64,000 bases of DNA, from contig NC_015964.1 of NCBI RefSeq assembly GCF_000210895.1, positions 1,633,501-1,697,500 on the forward strand, in the 5' to 3' direction. The notes under the pieces were generated by a model. It was not told the DNA's origin, searched no databases, and was given only the letters and a program-made list of their open reading frames with translations. Source of the DNA: Haemophilus parainfluenzae T3T1. GTDB lineage: Bacteria > Pseudomonadota > Gammaproteobacteria > Enterobacterales > Pasteurellaceae. Below, piece after piece: positions 37,010 through 45,282 of this stretch (position 1 is the stretch's first letter; every line of letters begins with the position of its first letter). The translations under genes were made by a program, and so were the position numbers.

Positions 37010-37738
37010 GTGCTAACCATTAAAGATTTATCCATAACTCGCGGACAAGGGGAGCAAAGTTTTACGGTTTCCCTACCGCATTTATCTTTGGCTGAAGGTG
37101 AGGTCGTTTCACTTTGTGGTTCGAGCGGTTGTGGAAAAAGCACGCTATTGGAAATGATGGGGCTAATTTTAAAACCTGATAACTTGAGCCAATATGAATT
37201 GAGCTCAGCTACGTTAAGCATGGATTTAGCCCCTCTTATTCTAAGTAATAAGCAAAAGACTTTGGCTGAGATTCGCTCTAAAAATCTTGGCTTTATGTTA
37301 CAAAATGGTGGGCTATTACCTTTTTTAAGCGTATGGCAAAATATTCTGCTACCTTGTCAAACAAATGGGATTTTAGCTGATGAAAGTTGGTTACATCATC
37401 TATGCGAAAAACTAAACATCAATCATTTAATGACAAAATATCCAAAGCAGCTTTCTATAGGTGAACGTCAACGGGTCGCTTTTGTTCGCTCTATTGCTCA
37501 TAAACCACTTTTATTATTAGCGGATGAGCCGACATCTGCATTAGATCCCCACCACTCAGAGGTCTTATTTCATTTAATGCTATCCTTAGCAAAACAGCAA
37601 AAAATAGCCGTACTGCTAGTAACTCACGATTGGGATTTAGTGCAACGTAATGAACTTCGTACTTTTAGTGCAAAATTGGATATGTCTTTACGTCAGTCTT
37701 GTTTTATTGAACAAGCCAATAATGACTCGCAAGAATAG
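37010..37738 (+). CDS. ABC transporter ATPase, LolD/MacB/TagT type
   Basis: This 242-residue ATPase has Walker A CGSSGCGKST, the Q-loop region LGFMLQNGGLLPFLSVWQNIL, signature LSIGERQRVAFVRSI (Ser-Ile-Gly variant of LSGGQ), Walker B LLLLADEPTSALD and switch His LVTHDWD. I choose the GTG start with AAAAGGA upstream; the longer in-frame reading from 36842 overlaps the VWA gene. It pairs with the FtsX-type permease ten bases downstream. Such pairs act as mechanotransmitters or lipoprotein movers rather than classic importers; TagT of the type VI phosphorylation pathway is one relative. Confidence 0.85.
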   Translation: MLTIKDLSITRGQGEQSFTVSLPHLSLAEGEVVSLCGSSGCGKSTLLEMMGLILKPDNLSQYELSSATLSMDLAPLILSNKQKTLAEIRSKNLGFMLQNGGLLPFLSVWQNILLPCQTNGILADESWLHHLCEKLNINHLMTKYPKQLSIGERQRVAFVRSIAHKPLLLLADEPTSALDPHHSEVLFHLMLSLAKQQKIAVLLVTHDWDLVQRNELRTFSAKLDMSLRQSCFIEQANNDSQE

Positions 37739-37747
37739 GGTATCTTA

Positions 37748-38956
37748 ATGAAAAATAGATTTACATTATTGGCAAAATTAGCACTAAACGATATTTTCTA
37801 TGATCGTAAGGTTTCTTTTTGTATTATCGCTTCATTGGTAGCGGTAATTGCTCCTTTATTGCTTCTATTTAGCTTGAAATATGGCATTGTTTCTCAATTA
37901 CGTCATCAATTGGTTAATGATCCAACCAATTTAGAAATTAAAATTGTTGGTAATTTAAATCTTTCTCAAGATTGGTTTGATTGGCTTAAACAACAGCCGG
38001 AAACCCAATTCTCGATTCCATTAACGCGTTCACTTAATACAATTATTGATTTGAAGAAAGAGGCAAATTTTGTTCGTAATGTGGAATTAATTCCAACCAC
38101 TTCAGGCGATCCAATTACTCAACAATCTTTGCTAAATGAGAACTCCATTATTTTAAGTGCATTAAGTGCAGAAAAACTACAAGCTAAACAAGGTGAAAGT
38201 ATTACTTTAGTTGCAACTCGAAATGAAAATGGACAAGAAGAAAAGGCATTATTGCCATTAAAAGTTCAAGCTATTTTAAATGAGCAACAATTTCCTCGTG
38301 CTGCAATTTTTGTGCCCATGTCATTATTAATTGGTGTTGAAGATTTTCGCGATGGTATGAAAACGGAACTTTTCCCTACGGCAAGTGGAAAGCCAAATGA
38401 TAAACTCCGTAAAAATTTTGCTAGAGCGAGAATTTATGCTAAAAGCCTGGATGATGTGGCACCTTTAGCACTAAAGCTACGTGAACAATTTCATATTGAT
38501 ACTCGAACAGAATCCAAAGCGATTGAAAATGTAAAAGCGATTGATAGTGTATTAAATGTTATTTTTATGGTCATTGCTTTTACTTCTGTAGTGGGTTGCG
38601 TGCTATCTCTTATTGGTGCATTTCTTGCAAATATTGATCGAAAACGTAAGGATATTGCTGTTTTACGTTTAATAGGTTTTCAGCAAAGTGCGGTTGGTAT
38701 TTATTTAGTTTTTCAAGCAATCGTACTCAGTAGTATTGCGTTCATTTTATCTTATGGGCTGTATTTGTTTGGCAGTCAATTATTTAATCAAATACTAGGA
38801 ACAAGCTTAAGTGGCTCCCATTTTGTTAGTCGTTTGGCTCCAATACATTTATGCTTGGCTTTTATTTTCTCTTTTCTACTTGCTGGCGTGGTTGCTGCTA
38901 TAGGGGCAGTTCGCGCAGTAAAAATTCAACCAGCGGAGAGTCTGCGAGATGTTTAA
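37748..38956 (+). CDS. FtsX/MacB/LolE-type ABC permease (TagS-like)
   Basis: This 402-residue protein has the four-helix plan of the FtsX/MacB family. One N-terminal helix (ASLVAVIAPLLLLFSLKYG) is followed by a periplasmic domain of about 220 residues and three C-terminal helices. The first of these runs into the conserved cytoplasmic loop NIDRKRKDIAVLRLIGF. The final RAVKIQPAESLRDV is the usual MacB-like ending. The stop overlaps the start of the FGE-domain gene by eight bases, so they are translationally coupled. It probably passes conformational signals across the inner membrane. Confidence 0.85.
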   Translation: MKNRFTLLAKLALNDIFYDRKVSFCIIASLVAVIAPLLLLFSLKYGIVSQLRHQLVNDPTNLEIKIVGNLNLSQDWFDWLKQQPETQFSIPLTRSLNTIIDLKKEANFVRNVELIPTTSGDPITQQSLLNENSIILSALSAEKLQAKQGESITLVATRNENGQEEKALLPLKVQAILNEQQFPRAAIFVPMSLLIGVEDFRDGMKTELFPTASGKPNDKLRKNFARARIYAKSLDDVAPLALKLREQFHIDTRTESKAIENVKAIDSVLNVIFMVIAFTSVVGCVLSLIGAFLANIDRKRKDIAVLRLIGFQQSAVGIYLVFQAIVLSSIAFILSYGLYLFGSQLFNQILGTSLSGSHFVSRLAPIHLCLAFIFSFLLAGVVAAIGAVRAVKIQPAESLRDV

Positions 38957-40526
38957 ATATCGCTTTTCTTTATTAGCATTAATTATGGCCAGTACGGCTG
39001 TATCAGCCCAACCTTGGGAAGAAAAATTTTTTAACCCGAAAAAATTAGATGGTGATATTGTATTACCCATGCCTTGTGAAGGGAGTATGGTTTTTCGAGT
39101 AATTAAAACTAACACCAAAAAGCCATTAGAAGATATTAAAGTCACTCTCGGTGGCAATAGCAATGATGCAGATGGTTATGCGCAATATGCTACGCCAAAT
39201 TATATTTCGGGTAGTTTTGCCAATGAAAAACAAGAACGCTATTTCTTAATGGGAAAATATGAGGTGACAGAAGCTCAGTTTAATGCCGTAATGAAAGGTG
39301 AGCAATGTCCTTCAGTAAATATGAAAACCAGTTTACCCGCAATTAATATGAGTTGGTTTGATGCGGTAGAATTTACCCATAAATATAATGAATGGCTACT
39401 TAAAAATGCAGCCGATAAACTTCCAACGGAAGATGGAAGTAAAGGATTTGTCCGTTTGCCAACTAATGCTGAATGGGAATTTGCTTCTCGAGGTGGGGTT
39501 GCGGTTGATGAAGCAGCATTCCGTGAAAATACCTTTCCTATGCCAGATGGTATAGCTCGTTATGCATGGTCATCTAAAAATGCTAATGGTCGTTTGCAAG
39601 TTATCGGTTTACTTGAGCCGAATCCACTTGGTTTATTTGATACATTGGGGAATGTTTCTGAAATGGTATTTGACGGTTTTCGTGCTAATAAGCTAAGCCG
39701 TTATCATGGTCAAGAGGGGGGCATGATTGCCCGAGGTGGAAGCTATATTAAAGGAGAAAGTGAAGTCAACAATACTTCACGTATTGAGGTCCCTTATTAC
39801 GATAATAATGGTGCGATGAAGAAAAAAGATATGGGATTCCGTGTAGCAATTACCGCGCCTTTATTAACATCAAATAATCGTATTAATCAATTACGTCAAG
39901 AATGGTCAGCTTTAGGTTCAGATAGTAAAGAGAGTAATGATCCAAATATTGTAGGTAAACTGGAAAAATTAGCGTCGAACGTTGAAGATGAAAAACTTAA
40001 ACAAGAAATCACTAAGACCAAAGATGAATTGCGAGCAGCAAACCAGGCACGCGATGAACAGAGAGATGCCGCAATTCGTTCAGCCTTACAATTAGGTGGA
40101 TTCCTTTGTGCTAATGTTTCTGATTTACAGGCAGAAGTAGAACAGCAAGAAACAGCGGTAAAAGCTTTTGCTGAGGAAATAAAAAATGAACAGGATACCG
40201 ATTTAAAACAAATTTATCAGCAAAAAGAATCTGATTTTAAACAACGATTACAAGAGGCAGAAAAGGCTAGAGATTTTGTTGTGCAATATTATGCAGGCAC
40301 AATTACTAGTACATTTGACACTTATAGCCTTGCTAATGTAAAAGAACAAGTAGAAAGAACAAAATCCATGATGAGCGAGAAAAAACTTGCTAATGGACAA
40401 GCGACGAATTTGAGCCAGTACCTTGATTTATATTGGAAACATTTAAGCCAATATTATCAGAATGGCAAAATTACCCGAGAGCAATGGTTACAGCAATGTA
40501 ATCAAATTAAACCTCAAACTCACTAA
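38949..40526 (+). CDS. Periplasmic FGE-sulfatase-fold protein with C-terminal coiled coil (TagR-like)
   Basis: This 525-residue protein has a signal peptide ending AVSAQP. A formylglycine-generating-enzyme-like domain spans about 90-310, with KYEVTEAQFNAV, INMSWFDAVEFTHKYN, VRLPTNAEWEFASRGG, LGNVSEMVFD, ARGGSYI and MGFRVAI. The Cys pair used by catalytic FGE near its C-terminal end is missing, so this is likely a binding domain, as in TagR. Residues about 320-525 are rich in Glu, Lys and Gln and look like a coiled coil. The gene overlaps the ABC permease and is followed by two lipoproteins, suggesting a periplasmic bridge. Confidence 0.85.
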   Translation: MFKYRFSLLALIMASTAVSAQPWEEKFFNPKKLDGDIVLPMPCEGSMVFRVIKTNTKKPLEDIKVTLGGNSNDADGYAQYATPNYISGSFANEKQERYFLMGKYEVTEAQFNAVMKGEQCPSVNMKTSLPAINMSWFDAVEFTHKYNEWLLKNAADKLPTEDGSKGFVRLPTNAEWEFASRGGVAVDEAAFRENTFPMPDGIARYAWSSKNANGRLQVIGLLEPNPLGLFDTLGNVSEMVFDGFRANKLSRYHGQEGGMIARGGSYIKGESEVNNTSRIEVPYYDNNGAMKKKDMGFRVAITAPLLTSNNRINQLRQEWSALGSDSKESNDPNIVGKLEKLASNVEDEKLKQEITKTKDELRAANQARDEQRDAAIRSALQLGGFLCANVSDLQAEVEQQETAVKAFAEEIKNEQDTDLKQIYQQKESDFKQRLQEAEKARDFVVQYYAGTITSTFDTYSLANVKEQVERTKSMMSEKKLANGQATNLSQYLDLYWKHLSQYYQNGKITREQWLQQCNQIKPQTH

Positions 40527-40546
40527 TGATAAATAAGGAAAATCTT

Positions 40547-41251
40547 ATGAAATTGAAAAAGACCTTTGGTGTACTAATTTTATCTAGTTCATTAGCCCTT
40601 GCAGGCTGTGCTGGTACAGGTAGTAGTTCAAGCAGCTTAGATAGCGGTGATGATGCTAAATTTTTTAGCTCATCAGGCTGGGGTTCTTGTGCTTGGGGAG
40701 CAGCAGGAGGTGCTGCATTAGGTGCTTTAACAGGATTATTGACGGGTGGTGATACTGAAAGTACAGTAGCGGGTGCCGCAATTGGTGGAGCAGCAGGCTG
40801 TGCAGCTGGTATGAGTGCTAACTACTATTTAGAAAAACAACGTAAAACTTATGTGAAAAAAGAAGATCGTTTGAATGCTTATATTGCTGATGTTCGTCAA
40901 AATTCACAGATGGTACAAAAATCCACAGCAAAATTAAATGCTGCTACGGCTAAAAACAATCAATTGATTGCTAAAGTGAATAGTCAATTAAAAGCCGGAA
41001 CAATTCAAAAAGCAGAAGCTAAACAACAATTAGCTCAAGTAGATGCTGATATTAAAGCTGCAAAAGAACGTTTAAGTGTAATGAAATCCAATTTAAATAT
41101 GCTTAGTGATACAGCTAAAGCTGAACGTTCTTCCGGTGCTTCAAGCAAGAGATTGGATCAAGAAATTTCTCAATTAAGAAAACAGGTTTCAACCTATGAA
41201 CAAGCATTACAAGCACAGGTGAAACAACGCTCTGCAATTCAAGTCGGGTAA
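40547..41251 (+). CDS. Glycine-zipper lipoprotein with coiled coil
   Basis: This 234-residue protein has a lipoprotein signal peptide with lipobox LAGC (Cys near 21). A Ser-rich spacer leads into a glycine-zipper stretch (WGAAGGAALGALTGLL, then GAAIGGAAGCAAGM) and a C-terminal coiled coil (KAERLSVMKSNLNML-like heptads). Asp does not follow the Cys, so outer-membrane sorting is expected. It may be the TagQ counterpart that anchors the FGE protein, but no sequence-level match can be claimed. The start is the ATG with AAGGAAAAT upstream; an in-frame ATG seven codons earlier would disturb the signal peptide. Confidence 0.82.
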   Translation: MKLKKTFGVLILSSSLALAGCAGTGSSSSSLDSGDDAKFFSSSGWGSCAWGAAGGAALGALTGLLTGGDTESTVAGAAIGGAAGCAAGMSANYYLEKQRKTYVKKEDRLNAYIADVRQNSQMVQKSTAKLNAATAKNNQLIAKVNSQLKAGTIQKAEAKQQLAQVDADIKAAKERLSVMKSNLNMLSDTAKAERSSGASSKRLDQEISQLRKQVSTYEQALQAQVKQRSAIQVG

Positions 41252-41260
41252 GGAGTGAGC

Positions 41261-41746
41261 GTGAAAACGATTAAATTATTCACCGCACTTTCTGCTTGTG
41301 CTTTATTAGTTGCTTGTTCTGCGACGCCTGAAGAATGTGATCCAAATGTGGAGCAAAGTATTTGGGGTAAAATGGCCTGTGTGAATTCAGGTAGCTATGA
41401 TACCCGAGTGCAGCGTAAAGAAAGCGAGTTATCACAAGAGCAAGCCAAAAATGCTGATTTGCAAGCTAAAAATAAACGAGCTCAAGAGGCAAAAAATAAA
41501 TCAACCAAGCAACTGAATCAGAAAAAAGCTGCATTGGCTAATTTAAATAAGGAATTGCAAAATGATGCGGCCTTGCTTAAACAAAAAGCTCAAGGTAATA
41601 GCGACCTATTAGCAAAAATTCAAGATGTAGAACAACAAATGAAGCAGGTAAATACTTCTAGTGCATCTGATGAAGTGAAAGCAAAAGAATTGCAAACGTT
41701 ACAGCGTAAGTTGACTGCTTACAAAAAAGCGCTTGCTGTTAAATAA
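41261..41746 (+). CDS. Small coiled-coil lipoprotein
   Basis: This 161-residue protein has a signal peptide and lipobox LVAC followed by Ser (MKTIKLFTALSACALLVACSATPEECD). After a short Cys-containing segment the rest is a Lys/Gln/Ala-rich coiled coil (KESELSQEQAKNADLQAKNKRAQEA). The GTG at 41261 has AAGGAG at the right distance; a GTG six bases upstream overlaps that site. It is the last gene of the tightly packed ten-gene run and is followed by a hairpin. The function is unknown; probably an outer-membrane partner of the preceding lipoprotein. Confidence 0.8.
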   Translation: MKTIKLFTALSACALLVACSATPEECDPNVEQSIWGKMACVNSGSYDTRVQRKESELSQEQAKNADLQAKNKRAQEAKNKSTKQLNQKKAALANLNKELQNDAALLKQKAQGNSDLLAKIQDVEQQMKQVNTSSASDEVKAKELQTLQRKLTAYKKALAVK

Positions 41747-41753
41747 TTATAAA

Positions 41754-41786
41754 GGCTGATCTTGAAAAAAGATCAGCCCTTATTAT
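41754..41786 (+). terminator. Hairpin after the second lipoprotein gene
   Basis: GGCTGATCTT and AAGATCAGCC pair perfectly with a five-base loop, followed by the imperfect T tract CTTATTATT. Leaky termination is likely, separating the ten upstream genes from the two VWA genes. Confidence 0.7.
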
Positions 41787-41822
41787 TGGAATAAGAATAT
41801 TGACAGTTTTTATTCCAATAAT
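41782..41822. promoter_or_regulatory. 13-bp perfect inverted repeat with a -35-like box in its loop
   Basis: ATTATTGGAATAA (41782-41794) and TTATTCCAATAAT (41810-41822) are exact inverses separated by 15 bases. The spacer contains TTGACA (41800-41805), a perfect -35 hexamer. It lies just before the VWA gene pair and could be an operator. Confidence 0.55.
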
Positions 41823-41845
41823 ACGACTCAAATGTAGAGGGATTT

Positions 41846-43336
41846 ATGCAACGTTTAGCTCGTTTTAAACTAGAAGAAATTAATCAAAATGCAACGGTGC
41901 TTTTTGAACATTACGATGAAATACTTAAAATTGTGAGAGCTCATCTTCCACCAAGCACAGCCACTTTATTCGCTAAACCTGAAATCAAATCAGATCGAGT
42001 AACGGTAGAATGGTATAGCGAACTGGAAGGGCAGCCTTATCTAGTGTCTGAAAATGAATCAGATAAAGCGGCACTACAAAAAATTTCACCTCTCATTCAA
42101 CAGCGTTTAAATGCTATTGCTGCACTTACTCAAAATCTAACTGAAAGAGGGGTTATTAGTGCAGAACAAAGCACTTGGTTGAGTCAATTAGTGGAAGGTG
42201 CCAATCATAACACCCGTCAAATTTATTTAATCAATAATGAACCCGTTATTACTGGTTGGGGGATTGGAAAAAAAGTAGAACCACCGGCTCCGCCACCGAT
42301 TGTCCCTGTGGCAACACCTAAACACCGTTGGTGCTATTGGTTATTACCGCTTCTTTTATTGCTACTCGGTTTATTGGCTTGGTGGTGGTTTAATCGTGAA
42401 CCTGTTGTTCCCCCTAAAGTGGAACCACCTAAGGTAGAAGAACCGAAAAAAGAAGAACCAAAAATTGAGGAGCCTAAACCAGAACCTCCAAAAGAAGAGC
42501 CAAAGGTTGAAGAGCCTAAACCTGAGCCTATAAAAGAGGAACCAAAGGTTGAGGAGCCTAAGCCTGAGCCTATTCAAGAGCCGATTAAGGAAGAGCCGAA
42601 AGTAGAACCTCCTGTTGTTGAGCCACCGAAGGAAGAGCCTAAACAACCACCACAAAAAGTGTGCAAGCCGAAATACAAACCAGGTGAAACACCACAGATG
42701 GTAATGATTTTTGATAATTCTGCATCAATGCTTTATAGTTTGTTAGAGAACTCACAAACTATAAGTAATTTTGAACAGCGTTGGGATGCGTATGGTGTAA
42801 GTAATGAGGAGCTTGAGTATATGCGTCGTTTACCAAATCGCTTAGCCACTGCTAAAAAAGCCTCTTCCAATATTATTAATAGCATTGGCAAAAATGTAGA
42901 TATCGGCTTAGTCTCATTAAAAACTTGTCCGGCTGCAACTAACCATGGTTTCTATTCACCAGGTAAACGTAATGCACTTAAAGCCAAAATTCAAGCAATG
43001 AAACCAGGAGAAGAGAATAGCGGAACTCCTCTATATAATGGATTACAAATTGCAAGCAGCATGATTGATGGTGTAAAACGCGATGCCTTTATTTTGCTTC
43101 TAAGTGATGGCAAAGATAGCTGTACTACAGCAGATATTTGTGGCCTAGCCAATCAAATAGCCAAACAAAAACCGCGTTTAAAAGTGAATGTGGTTGATAT
43201 TGGTGGGGCTAGAGCTGCCAACTGTGTAGCCAGCGCTACTGGCGGAAAAGTATTTACCGCAAATAATCAGAAACAAGTGGTGAGTATGGTGAATCAAGCT
43301 ATTAAACCTATGACTAAAACTGATGAGTGTGAATAA
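41846..43336 (+). CDS. Transmembrane VWA protein with Pro-Glu-Lys stalk (copy 1, intact MIDAS)
   Basis: This 496-residue protein has an N-terminal cytoplasmic domain of about 160 residues ending IYLINNEPVITGWGIGKKV. One membrane helix follows (about 163-183, CYWLLPLLLLLLGLLAWWWF), then a periplasmic stalk of repeated KVEEPKPEP/KEEPKVE units (about 188-268). The VWA domain begins near 283, and its metal-ion site MIFDNSASM fits D-x-S-x-S, with ILLLSDGKDSC further on. The next gene is a paralogue. The N-terminal domain and helix are related to the first gene of the locus. A role as a ligand-binding sensor in the periplasm is inference. Confidence 0.85.
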   Translation: MQRLARFKLEEINQNATVLFEHYDEILKIVRAHLPPSTATLFAKPEIKSDRVTVEWYSELEGQPYLVSENESDKAALQKISPLIQQRLNAIAALTQNLTERGVISAEQSTWLSQLVEGANHNTRQIYLINNEPVITGWGIGKKVEPPAPPPIVPVATPKHRWCYWLLPLLLLLLGLLAWWWFNREPVVPPKVEPPKVEEPKKEEPKIEEPKPEPPKEEPKVEEPKPEPIKEEPKVEEPKPEPIQEPIKEEPKVEPPVVEPPKEEPKQPPQKVCKPKYKPGETPQMVMIFDNSASMLYSLLENSQTISNFEQRWDAYGVSNEELEYMRRLPNRLATAKKASSNIINSIGKNVDIGLVSLKTCPAATNHGFYSPGKRNALKAKIQAMKPGEENSGTPLYNGLQIASSMIDGVKRDAFILLLSDGKDSCTTADICGLANQIAKQKPRLKVNVVDIGGARAANCVASATGGKVFTANNQKQVVSMVNQAIKPMTKTDECE

Positions 43337-43345
43337 GGAACGCTT

Positions 43346-44794
43346 ATGCAACGTCTAGCTCGTTTTAAATTGCAAGAAATTAATCAAAATGTGACCGCAC
43401 TTTTTGTCCATTATGATGAAATAATTAAAATCTTGCGTAGCCATTTGCCACCAAGTACCGCCACTTTATTTGCAAAACCAGAAATAAAAGCCGATCAGGT
43501 TACAGTGGAATGGTATAGCGAACTAGAAGGTCAGCCTGTCTTGATTGCTCAAGAAATGCAAGAAGAGAAGCAATTTAAACCAATAATTTCACTGATTCAA
43601 CAACGCCTAAATGCGATTGTAACATTGAATCAGGAGCTTATGGCTAAAGGTGTACTGACACCCGAACAAAGTGCTTGGTTAACTCAATTGGTGGAAGGGG
43701 CGACTCATGATACCCGTCAAATTTATTTAGTAAATAATGAACCAGTTATTACTGGTTGGGGTATTGGAAAAAAAGTAGAACCACCGGCTCCACCACCAGT
43801 TGTTCCTCTTACTGCACCAAAACACCGTTGGTGCTATTGGCTTTTACCGCTTCTTTTATTACTACTAGGCTTATTGGCTTGGTGGTGGCTCAATCGCGAA
43901 CCGGTTGTACCGCCTAAAGTAGAACCACCTAAGGTCGAAGAACCGAAGAAAGAAGAGCCTAAACCAGAGCCACCGAAAGAAGAGCCTAAAGTGGAAGAAC
44001 CAAAACCGGAGCCGGTTCAAGAACCACCAAAAGAAGAACCGAAAGTAGAGGAGCCCAAACCTGAACCGAAAAAAAACTGTCGAGTAGTGGAAAAGCCAAC
44101 TGATGCACCACAGATGGCAATTATTTTTAATAATGCTTCAGGAATGCGCTATACCTTATTAGAAAGCGCCAAAAAAGTAGCAATTTTTGATGAAAAATTA
44201 AGAAATCCAGCAAAATATGGCATCACGCAACAAGATATCTATTACATGGAGCGCAAACCAAATCGATCCGTGGCATCCAAAAAATCGGTAGCGGAATTAA
44301 TTAATAATATTCCACCAGCAGTGGATATTGGTTTAGTCGAACTAAAAAGTTGTTTATCTACCTCGAAAAAAGCATCTTATGCTACCAATCATGGCATATT
44401 TACTGCGGCACAACGCAGTACATTAAAAGCCAAACTTAATAAAATGCAGGTACGCGATCATCGTGTTCCTGGTACACCTATTTATGAAGGATTACAAAAA
44501 GCCTTAACCATGGTAGATGGAAAAGAACGTGAAGCATTAATTGTATTAATCACCGAAGGTAATGGCGATTGTACGAATCGCAGCGCCTGTGAGCTCATTA
44601 AAAAAGAAGCAAAAGAAAGACCAAAATTAAAAATTAATATCGTCAATATTAATTCACCTTGGAATAATACGGATTGCCTAGCTAAGACAACTGGTGGTGA
44701 AATTCTAAACGGTGATATGACGAATCAAGTTAAATTAACTGAAGCTATTAAAAAATCAATGGAACCAGTACAGCAAGAAATCTGTGATGAATAA
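43346..44794 (+). CDS. Transmembrane VWA protein with Pro-Glu-Lys stalk (copy 2, degenerate MIDAS)
   Basis: This 482-residue tandem paralogue of the preceding gene has a nearly identical N-terminal domain and membrane helix and a shorter PEP-rich stalk. In the VWA domain the metal site is lost: copy 1 reads FDNSASM and this copy FNNASGM, and LLLSDGKDSC has become VLITEGNGDC. Structural Cys residues and the general fold seem kept (CLAKTTGGEIL matches CVASATGGKVF). It may thus be a metal-independent binding partner of copy 1. A strong terminator follows. Confidence 0.85.
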   Translation: MQRLARFKLQEINQNVTALFVHYDEIIKILRSHLPPSTATLFAKPEIKADQVTVEWYSELEGQPVLIAQEMQEEKQFKPIISLIQQRLNAIVTLNQELMAKGVLTPEQSAWLTQLVEGATHDTRQIYLVNNEPVITGWGIGKKVEPPAPPPVVPLTAPKHRWCYWLLPLLLLLLGLLAWWWLNREPVVPPKVEPPKVEEPKKEEPKPEPPKEEPKVEEPKPEPVQEPPKEEPKVEEPKPEPKKNCRVVEKPTDAPQMAIIFNNASGMRYTLLESAKKVAIFDEKLRNPAKYGITQQDIYYMERKPNRSVASKKSVAELINNIPPAVDIGLVELKSCLSTSKKASYATNHGIFTAAQRSTLKAKLNKMQVRDHRVPGTPIYEGLQKALTMVDGKEREALIVLITEGNGDCTNRSACELIKKEAKERPKLKINIVNINSPWNNTDCLAKTTGGEILNGDMTNQVKLTEAIKKSMEPVQQEICDE

Positions 44795-44797
44795 TGG

Positions 44798-44822
44798 AAA
44801 GGGCGTTTAACGCCCTTTTTTT
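44798..44822 (+). terminator. Terminator at the end of the srf-like locus
   Basis: AAAGGGCG/CGCCCTTT with a four-base loop TTAA-type centre and seven T, directly after the second VWA gene. Confidence 0.9.
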
Positions 44823-44913
44823 CAATATCAGAATCCATTTAATGGAATTTTTTTAGTCTCCACCTAATAACGCATCGATTTTATTATTGTTTTTATCTGG
44901 ATTAAATTTTTTC

Positions 44914-44945
44914 AAAAAAATAACCGCACTTTATCGCGCGGTTAC
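44914..44945 (-). terminator. Terminator of ttcA-tusE formed by inverted uptake signals
   Basis: On the minus strand AACCGCGCGATAAAGTGCGGTT folds into a stem followed by seven T, just after the tusE stop. Confidence 0.85.
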
Positions 44946-44951
44946 ATTATT

Positions 44952-45281
44952 TTATAAGCATTTAGCTGGCTTTGGCAGACCAGCCAATTTAGTTGCTTGC
45001 TTAGCTGGTCCGTCAGGGAAGAGCCGTTGCAAATAGCGGCTATTCCCTTTATCCGCACCTAATTTTTCTGACATTGCTTTTACCAACATTCTAATCGCAG
45101 GGGAGGTGTTATATTCTTGGTAAAAATCACGCACAAAATAAATCACTTCCCAGTGAGCTTCGGTCAGTTCTACATCTTCTAGCTGAGCAATGTGTTTTGC
45201 TACATCCTCATTCCAATCAGCAATATTAAGTAAATAGCCAAAGGCGTCCGTTTCTATTTGTTTTCCTTGTACGATAATCAT
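44952..45281 (-). CDS. tusE: TusE/DsrC-family sulfur relay protein
   Basis: This 109-residue DsrC-fold protein accepts persulfide sulfur in the Tus relay that supplies MnmA for 2-thiouridine in tRNA. The family blocks [49 protein letters not shown] and the C-terminal swinging arm GLPKPAKCL are present, with the reactive Cys second from the end. It starts one base after ttcA, so two tRNA-thiolation functions share a transcript. Confidence 0.94.
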   Translation of the reverse strand: MIIVQGKQIETDAFGYLLNIADWNEDVAKHIAQLEDVELTEAHWEVIYFVRDFYQEYNTSPAIRMLVKAMSEKLGADKGNSRYLQRLFPDGPAKQATKLAGLPKPAKCL

Positions 45282-45282
45282 A

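Noticed and set aside
41819-41830. TAATACGACTCA, identical to the first 12 bases of the phage T7 promoter
   Set aside because: The rest of the promoter diverges and no phage polymerase gene is present; it coincides with the right arm of the inverted repeat and is most likely chance.
42371-42655. Minus-strand reading frame rich in Arg, Leu and Phe opposite the VWA stalk
   Set aside because: It is the complement of the repetitive Pro-Glu-Lys stalk codons and has no start signal or family resemblance.
26647-44794. Considered calling the locus a type VI secretion system
   Set aside because: No sheath, tube, spike, baseplate, ClpV or membrane-complex gene is present; only the accessory sensory genes are similar.
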